The notes under the pieces: model-generated
The model's input: the letters and a program-made list of their open reading frames with translations, nothing else
Told to the model about the DNA's origin: nothing
Databases searched by the model: none
Assembly: GCA_035633215.1 (NCBI GenBank)
Contig: DASQFI010000047.1
Coordinates: 1 to 64,000, forward strand
DNA length: 64,000 nt
Origin: DASQFI01 sp035633215
Lineage (GTDB): Bacteria; Acidobacteriota; Vicinamibacteria; Vicinamibacterales; SCN-69-37
Reading direction: 5' to 3'
Translations under genes and position numbers: made by a program
Part shown: piece after piece, positions 60,401 through 64,000 of the stretch
Layout: every line of letters starts with the position of its first letter
Numbering within the stretch: position 1 is the stretch's first letter

Positions 60401-61370
60401 CGCGCGACGCGTTGTTCGGAAGGCGCAGCTCTTCGTGATGCACGAAGAAGAACGCCTTGCCGCGCCCGTCCCAGACCTTCGGGAGGACGATCGGCCCGCC
60501 AACGCGGGCGCCGTACTGATTGAGCTGGACGTCGTTCTTCCCGAGTCCGTCCCGCTTGTTGAACCAGTAATTGGTGTTCATCCAGGTGTCACGGTAGTAC
60601 TCGTAGACGCTCCCGGTGAACCGGTTCGTGCCCTGGCGCGTGACGAAGTTGATCGACGTCGCGCCGCTGCCGCCGACCTCGACGCCGCCGACCGCCGTCG
60701 TGACGGTGACCGCCTCAATCGCATCCTGGCGCGGCCGCACGGGCGCGAAGAAGCCGTCCGTCGACTTGTTGAACGTGTCCTGGTTGCTGACGCCGTCCAG
60801 CATGATGTTCAGGAACGACTCCGGCAACCCGTTGATCGTGGCCTGGCCGCGCGCGACGCCTTCCTGATTCACGCCCACGAGAAACGTCACGCCGCCCATC
60901 AGCAAGTCGCGGGTGGGAGACGGGATCTGGGCGATCTGGTCGACGTTGAGCGTTGACGCCACCGTCGCCGTGCGCGTGTTGATGAGCGCCGCACTCGCGC
61001 CCGTGACCGTCACCGTCTCCGAGACGCCGCCCACCGTGAGCGCGGCGTTGATCGTCGTCGGAATGCCGGACTGCACGCGCACGTCAGTGATGATGGAGGT
61101 CTTGAACCCCTGCAGGGACACGGTCACGGTGTACACACCGGCCGAGAGAGACGGAACGTTGAACGCGCCCGAGCTGTTCGTCATGGCCTCGAACGTCGTC
61201 CCAGTGGCGTTGCTCTTGACGACCACGCTGGCCCCGGGAATGACGCCGCCGGCAGAGTCCTGCACAACACCAGTGATCGCGGACGAAGCACCGCCTTGCC
61301 CGTAAGCAGGAAGGGCAATCGGGAGAAGGAGAGCGAGAAACAACACTACGCGCGTAACGCCGTGGCTCAT
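57483..61370 (-). CDS. Oar-like TonB-dependent receptor
   Basis: A 1295-residue outer-membrane receptor. Signal peptide (VVLFLALLLPIALPAYGQ), a carboxypeptidase-regulatory-like domain (about 28-110, ITGVVQDSAGGVIPGASVVV and AMTNSSGAFNVPSLSAGVY), a plug (VNQEGVARGQATINGLPESF, DGVSNQDTFNKSTDGFFAPVRP) and a large barrel with a terminal aromatic strand (GRLGQLSFRINW). The size and domain order match the Oar-type receptors common in Acidobacteriota. The barrel has conserved GGVEVGGSGATSINFVTRQG. The substrate is unknown. It has a good promoter and its own terminator, so it is a single transcription unit. Confidence 0.93.
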   Translation of the reverse strand: MSHGVTRVVLFLALLLPIALPAYGQGGASSAITGVVQDSAGGVIPGASVVVKSNATGTTFEAMTNSSGAFNVPSLSAGVYTVTVSLQGFKTSIITDVRVQSGIPTTINAALTVGGVSETVTVTGASAALINTRTATVASTLNVDQIAQIPSPTRDLLMGGVTFLVGVNQEGVARGQATINGLPESFLNIMLDGVSNQDTFNKSTDGFFAPVRPRQDAIEAVTVTTAVGGVEVGGSGATSINFVTRQGTNRFTGSVYEYYRDTWMNTNYWFNKRDGLGKNDVQLNQYGARVGGPIVLPKVWDGRGKAFFFVHHEELRLPNNASRDRDVLHPNALLGDFRYTTSAGVQTVNVLDLARRNNQISTPDPLAMSLLTRIQDATRKSGTLAAQTDPLLQEYSWLSPAMQTEHQPAIRIDFNINASNRLSGTFNKLWQDRDPDQLNGFDQRFPDTPNFGHTVARRPQRSIALRSTVSADLVSELRVGITRGERIFFGQTLGGGPDSFTDQNGYAVDLASDIALTNWHTRNTLSGRSAYQYTFDETLNWQKGKHTLTFGGGAFLGRAWDDSQQQVTALQLGFDNDNDPARSMFTAASGNFPGASGGQLTDARALYGLLTGRVASVGGIATLNENTEQYELLGRRRRAGKLNNYHVFLQDSWQMTPTVTITGGLRWDVQTPFSPTHDVMSATTLVDACGVSGLGDGGTFTSCNFFQPGASGGKAVPEFVQFTSGTRGYNTDWNNVSPSIGVAWRPQVESGFLRKILGDPEQATIRGGYSIAYERQGFGVFTGLYGPLPGSTLTLTRNSQTVAAGALLPAPVLLSETGRLFQAPFPETATYPIPARPQRLDSLSLFHPDIEIASARTWTVGLQRALSRNMAVEVRYVGTRGVNQWATINYNERNLIENGFLNEFKLAMANLAANNASGITGRVGSFAYFGDNSGTRPLPIYLAYISGRTNFNDPLAYNSTNWSNTDFTNDLVRTNPAPGNSAADLDGNNGRRNNAIAAGYAANFFVVNPAVANVNVTDSGAFSDYHALQVEVRRRLSRGLSVNANYQYAVEGSSSFQGLHFGRVMIPEDNVRHAIKMQWNWSIPVGRGYRFGTDMHPILNGILGNWDFTGAARIQARTLDFGNVRLVGMTAKDLQDLYSFRIIDDPNPDNPGRKLVTMLPEDVILNTRRAFETSTTTPTGYSDLGVPEGRYIAPASSEGCIQLRAGDCAPRTLLIRAPFFTRFDIGLTKRFPLRGSANFELRIDVLNLFDNINFNPVADPGDNDDIFQVGSGYSDPDNNFDPGGRLGQLSFRINW

Positions 61371-61433
61371 GTAGTCCTCCGATCAACGGTCAGAGAGACC
61401 TTGATCAGTGATTACTGCGTGGGGGGACGGCCT

Positions 61434-61462
61434 AATCTACGACGTCCCGGAAGGGGCGTCAA
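61434..61462 (-). promoter_or_regulatory. Promoter of the Oar-like receptor gene
   Basis: Minus strand TTGACG (61457-61462) and TAGATT (61434-61439), 17 bp apart. The mRNA leader would be about 60 bases and contains GGAGGACT before the ATG. Confidence 0.65.
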
Positions 61463-61483
61463 TTGCGTGGGCCATCCAGTTAT

Positions 61484-61512
61484 TTGAAGTGGCATGTTGT
61501 TGGGGGTATTCT
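61484..61512 (+). promoter_or_regulatory. Promoter of the receiver operon
   Basis: TTGAAG (61484-61489) and TATTCT (61507-61512), 17 bp apart, about 25 bases before the GTG at 61538. It lies after the TTG at 61463, so that earlier start would not be transcribed from here. Confidence 0.55.
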
Positions 61513-61537
61513 GCGTCCCGGCACCCGCCATCCACTT

Positions 61538-62314
61538 GTGACCCAGTCCCAGGGGAGAGCCGCTCCGCTTCGCATCCTGGTCGCCGACGATAGCCGCGTC
61601 AATCGCCACCATGCCACGGGACTGCTGACCCCGCGCGGGCACGACGTGGTGGCGGTCGAAACCGGACAACAGGCCGTCGCCGCCGCCCGCAACGGCCGCT
61701 TCGACGTGATTCTCATGGACGTCGAGATGCCGGACATGGACGGGCTTCAGGCGGCCGTCGAAATCCGGCAGGCCGAACAGGGCACCAGCCGGCGCGTGCC
61801 GATCGTCGCGGTGACCTCGCGCGACATGGCGAGCGACCTCGAAGCCTGCCGCGCCGCCGGCATGGACGCGCTCCTCGTCAAGCCGCTCGAGGTCTCGGCC
61901 CTCCTGCCGCTCATCGATCAACTGGTAGGCGCTTCGGCGGCCGTGTCGTCGCCCGTCGCCCCCGTGGAGCCCGCCTTCGACAGCGAGGAGTTCCTGGCGC
62001 GCCTCGGCGGTGATGAAGCGCTGGCCGTGGAAATGATCGAGATCTTCGCGGCCGAGTCGGCTGGCATGCTCAGCACGCTCCGTGCCGCGGTCGATGCCAA
62101 CGACGCCAACGCGGTACAGCGAGCGGCGCACAACCTCAAAGGCTCGGTCAGCGTGTTCGGCGGCCGGCCGGCCACGCGCGCCGCGCTGTCGCTCGAAGGC
62201 ATGGGCCGCGACGGAAGCCTGGCCAGCGGGCGCGCCGCCATGGCCACGCTCGAAGGCGAAGTGCACCGGCTCAACCGTGCGCTGCAGTCGTATCTCAAGG
62301 ATCGCGCTTCGTGA
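61538..62314 (+). CDS. Receiver and Hpt phosphotransfer protein
   Basis: A 258-residue signalling protein. Residues about 10-130 are a receiver domain with the acidic pair in ILVADDSRVNR, the phosphoacceptor Asp in FDVILMDVEMPDMDG and the Lys in ALLVKPLEV. Residues about 145-255 are an Hpt domain with the phospho-His in RAAHNLKGSVSVFGG. It would receive phosphate at Asp and pass it through His. The start is chosen as the GTG at 61538 that follows the promoter; a TTG at 61463 is less likely. It overlaps the receiver-GGDEF gene by 4 bases (GTGA). No histidine kinase gene is adjacent. Confidence 0.87.
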   Translation: MTQSQGRAAPLRILVADDSRVNRHHATGLLTPRGHDVVAVETGQQAVAAARNGRFDVILMDVEMPDMDGLQAAVEIRQAEQGTSRRVPIVAVTSRDMASDLEACRAAGMDALLVKPLEVSALLPLIDQLVGASAAVSSPVAPVEPAFDSEEFLARLGGDEALAVEMIEIFAAESAGMLSTLRAAVDANDANAVQRAAHNLKGSVSVFGGRPATRAALSLEGMGRDGSLASGRAAMATLEGEVHRLNRALQSYLKDRAS

Positions 62315-63243
62315 AGATTCTGATTGCCGACGACGACCGCGTGTCGCGCCGGCTTCTCGAAGCGGTTCTCGTCAAACTCGGACACCAGGTCATCGTCGTG
62401 ACAGAAGGGGCGAGCGCGCTTTCGGCGTTGCTCGAGGCCGACGCGCCCCGCCTCGCCATTCTGGATTGGCAGATGCCGGATCTCGATGGCCTGGCGGTCT
62501 GCCGCGCCGTGCGGGCGCAGGCGCCGGAGTACGCGTACATCCTTCTGCTCACGTCGATGCATCGCCAGGAGGACCGGACGCTCGCGTACGAAGCCGGCGT
62601 CGACGACTTCCTGAACAAGCCGCTCGATGTCTCCGACCTCCGATCGCGGCTGCGGGTCGGCGAACGCGTGCTCGATCTCCAGGCCAAGCTGCTTCAGGCG
62701 CAGGCCGTGCTGCGCCATCAGGCGACCCACGACCACCTGACCGGACTCTGGAACCGGCGGATGATTCTCGACACGCTGGCTCGCGCGCTTGAGACGGCGA
62801 TCGAAGAACAGCAGCCCATTGCGGTCGCCCTGGCCGACATCGATCACTTCAAACAGATCAACGACAAGCACGGCCATGCGGCTGGCGACGCCGTCCTTCG
62901 AGAAACCGCCGACCGTATGCGTGCCGTGCTTCGCGCCCAGGACGCGATCGGACGCTATGGTGGGGAAGAGTTTCTTCTCGTACTACCTGACTGCGACCCA
63001 GGGGCGGCCGTGAGCGTCCTGGAGCGCGCCAGGATGGGGGTCGTCGGGCGGCCCGTGGACGCCGGCCACGTCTCGCTCGAGGTCAGCGTCAGCGCTGGCG
63101 TCGCGTGGGCGTCGGCGAGGGTCGAGTCGTCCGCGCTCGTTCAGGCGGCCGACGAGGCGCTCTACCGAGCCAAGGCCGGCGGCCGGAACCGCGTGGAGGG
63201 GCAGCCGGTCCACCCGTCCAGTCCCGGAAACCACTTGACGTGA
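62311..63243 (+). CDS. Receiver-GGDEF diguanylate cyclase
   Basis: A 310-residue response regulator making c-di-GMP. The receiver (about 1-120) has ILIADDDRVSRR, the Asp in LAILDWQMPDLDG and Lys in FLNKPLDV. After a helix of about 20 residues the GGDEF domain begins with DHLTGLWNRR; the active site is GRYGGEEF and RAQD lies 5 residues ahead, matching the RxxD inhibitory site. So it should be active and feedback-inhibited. The start is a GTG overlapping the Hpt gene; the two gene products probably work in one phosphorelay. Confidence 0.92.
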   Translation: MKILIADDDRVSRRLLEAVLVKLGHQVIVVTEGASALSALLEADAPRLAILDWQMPDLDGLAVCRAVRAQAPEYAYILLLTSMHRQEDRTLAYEAGVDDFLNKPLDVSDLRSRLRVGERVLDLQAKLLQAQAVLRHQATHDHLTGLWNRRMILDTLARALETAIEEQQPIAVALADIDHFKQINDKHGHAAGDAVLRETADRMRAVLRAQDAIGRYGGEEFLLVLPDCDPGAAVSVLERARMGVVGRPVDAGHVSLEVSVSAGVAWASARVESSALVQAADEALYRAKAGGRNRVEGQPVHPSSPGNHLT

Positions 63244-63302
63244 CGTGGTCGCCTGCGGCGACGCTCGTGAAAAGCGCCCGATTACCACGTCAAGTCAAGT
63301 GG
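63231..63302. terminator. Bidirectional inverted repeat between convergent genes
   Basis: CCACTTGACGTGACGTGG (63231-63248) and CCACGTCAAGTCAAGTGG (63285-63302) are inverted copies with one mismatch. The left arm holds the stop of the GGDEF gene and the right arm ends 8 bases before the receptor stop. It lacks long T runs. Confidence 0.55.
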
Positions 63303-63309
63303 TCTCCGT

Positions 63310-64000
63310 CTACTTGACGCCGAAGGTCCACTCGAGTCCGATACGAACCGTTCGGCCGTCCTGCTGCAGCATGTCCTGGCGATGCTCCTCGGATCCCGGG
63401 TCGAAGTAGGTCTGATCGAAAAGGTTGCGGAACGTCGCCGCGAGCCTGAGGCCGTGCCGCAATGGCACGGTCAGACTCAGATTGGTGAGGGCGACGGTCC
63501 CCACCTGGTCGCCCGCGAGCGTTCGCCGGCTGCTCATGACTTGCACGTCCACCGACGCCGTGGATCGCGCCGGGCCGGGCGCGCTGAACTGCACCTTCCC
63601 GACGTGCCTGGGCGAGTTGGTCAATCGCTCGCCGGTATCGAGATCCTCCGCGCGCTGCAGGACGTAGCTCGCAAGCGACTGGATGCCGGACGGCAGCCGC
63701 ACTTCGGCTTCGAGCTCGACGCCGGCGGCGCGGACGCGTCCACGGTTCACGAACGTCAGATCCGATTCGGCGTCTCCGCTGACCACGCTGATCAGTTTCC
63801 GGACCCGGTTGAAGTACACCGACGCGGACGTGCGGACCGATCGGCCCGCGTACCGCTCCCAGATGACCTCGTGCGTGTCGATGGTCTCCGGATCGAGGTC
63901 GGCCAGCCGCTCGCCGAACGCGGAGTAGTACAGCTCGTACGCGTTCGGCGCGCGGAACGCGTTGCCGTAGAGGTACTTGAATGCCTGCGTCTGGGACGAG
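63310..64000 (-). CDS. TonB-dependent receptor, 3' part
   Basis: The frame is open to the right window edge; the visible 229 residues are the C-terminal barrel of a TonB-dependent receptor. YGNAFRAPNAYELYY is the conserved barrel segment, followed by strands such as FVNRGRVRAAGVELEAEVRL, GTVALTNLSLTVPL, LAATFRNLFDQTYFDPG and the terminal IGLEWTFGVK. FRNLFDQTYFDPGSEE and the short size of the remaining strands fit the vitamin B12/siderophore-type receptors, unlike the Oar-like gene at 57483. The N-terminal plug and substrate clues lie outside the window. Confidence 0.88.
   Translation of the reverse strand, partial: SSQTQAFKYLYGNAFRAPNAYELYYSAFGERLADLDPETIDTHEVIWERYAGRSVRTSASVYFNRVRKLISVVSGDAESDLTFVNRGRVRAAGVELEAEVRLPSGIQSLASYVLQRAEDLDTGERLTNSPRHVGKVQFSAPGPARSTASVDVQVMSSRRTLAGDQVGTVALTNLSLTVPLRHGLRLAATFRNLFDQTYFDPGSEEHRQDMLQQDGRTVRIGLEWTFGVK

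Noticed and set aside
61463..61537. Extended N-terminus of the receiver-Hpt protein from a TTG codon
   Set aside because: The TTG lies upstream of the best promoter, and the extra residues do not belong to the receiver fold.

Overview
The window is GC-rich, densely coded DNA from a free-living Gram-negative bacterium, most likely an Acidobacteriota member of the Vicinamibacteria type. Evidence for this is two ADOP-type MacB/FtsX permeases flanking a PadR regulator, large TonB-dependent receptors with carboxypeptidase-regulatory N-termini, a BlaI/M56 pair, exported enzymes with Tat-like leaders, glycine-rich inserts in unrelated proteins, and dispersed GC-rich hairpin repeats. The assignment is an inference from gene content; no rRNA or tRNA gene was seen.

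Layout. 1-6.3 kb: end of a DUF4349-like membrane protein, then a TolC / adaptor lipoprotein / RND pump operon. 6.4-13.5 kb: GH51 arabinofuranosidase (-), a small conserved protein, a CsgG-like exported protein (-), a di-iron fatty acid hydroxylase, two tandem paralogous secreted proteins and a small membrane protein. 13.6-17.2 kb: a methionine-branch operon led by a SAM-I riboswitch (homoserine dehydrogenase, catalytic-only aspartate kinase, trans-sulfuration PLP enzyme). 17.2-22.1 kb: TPR-like lipoprotein, cyclophilin, TonB receptor (-). 22.2-25.9 kb: BlaI repressor with a palindromic operator in its promoter, and an M56 sensor protease with a repeat domain in place of a beta-lactam sensor. 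26-32.4 kb: carboxypeptidase-regulatory repeat protein, Tat amidase (-), exported protein (-), and an exported protein made of three RidA domains. 32.4-40.6 kb: ADOP permease, PadR, ADOP permease, diaminopropionate ammonia-lyase-like enzyme (-), MATE exporter. 40.6-42.4 kb: a remnant of an M2 peptidase gene, and on the minus strand a fulvocin C-like bacteriocin precursor translationally coupled to a membrane thioredoxin-like protein, preceded by a 480-bp leader full of short repeats. 42.4-49.3 kb (-): a tightly coupled operon of 2Fe-2S subunit, molybdopterin subunit, outer-membrane beta-barrel-like protein and S9 peptidase. 49.5-56.5 kb: two tandem paralogues with a receiver-like N-terminus, a long coiled coil and a degenerate histidine-kinase C-terminus. 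56.5-64 kb: SYLF protein (-), Oar-like TonB receptor (-), receiver-Hpt and receiver-GGDEF pair (+), and the end of another TonB receptor (-).

The strongest candidates for undescribed biology are the bacteriocin/thioredoxin pair with its repeat-rich leader and the tandem coiled-coil pseudokinases. Secondary items are the riboswitch-controlled short aspartate kinase operon, the triple-RidA exported protein, several probable leaderless transcripts, and at least five families of intergenic palindromic repeats, one of which has two 100-bp copies, one copy nested inside a second inverted repeat.
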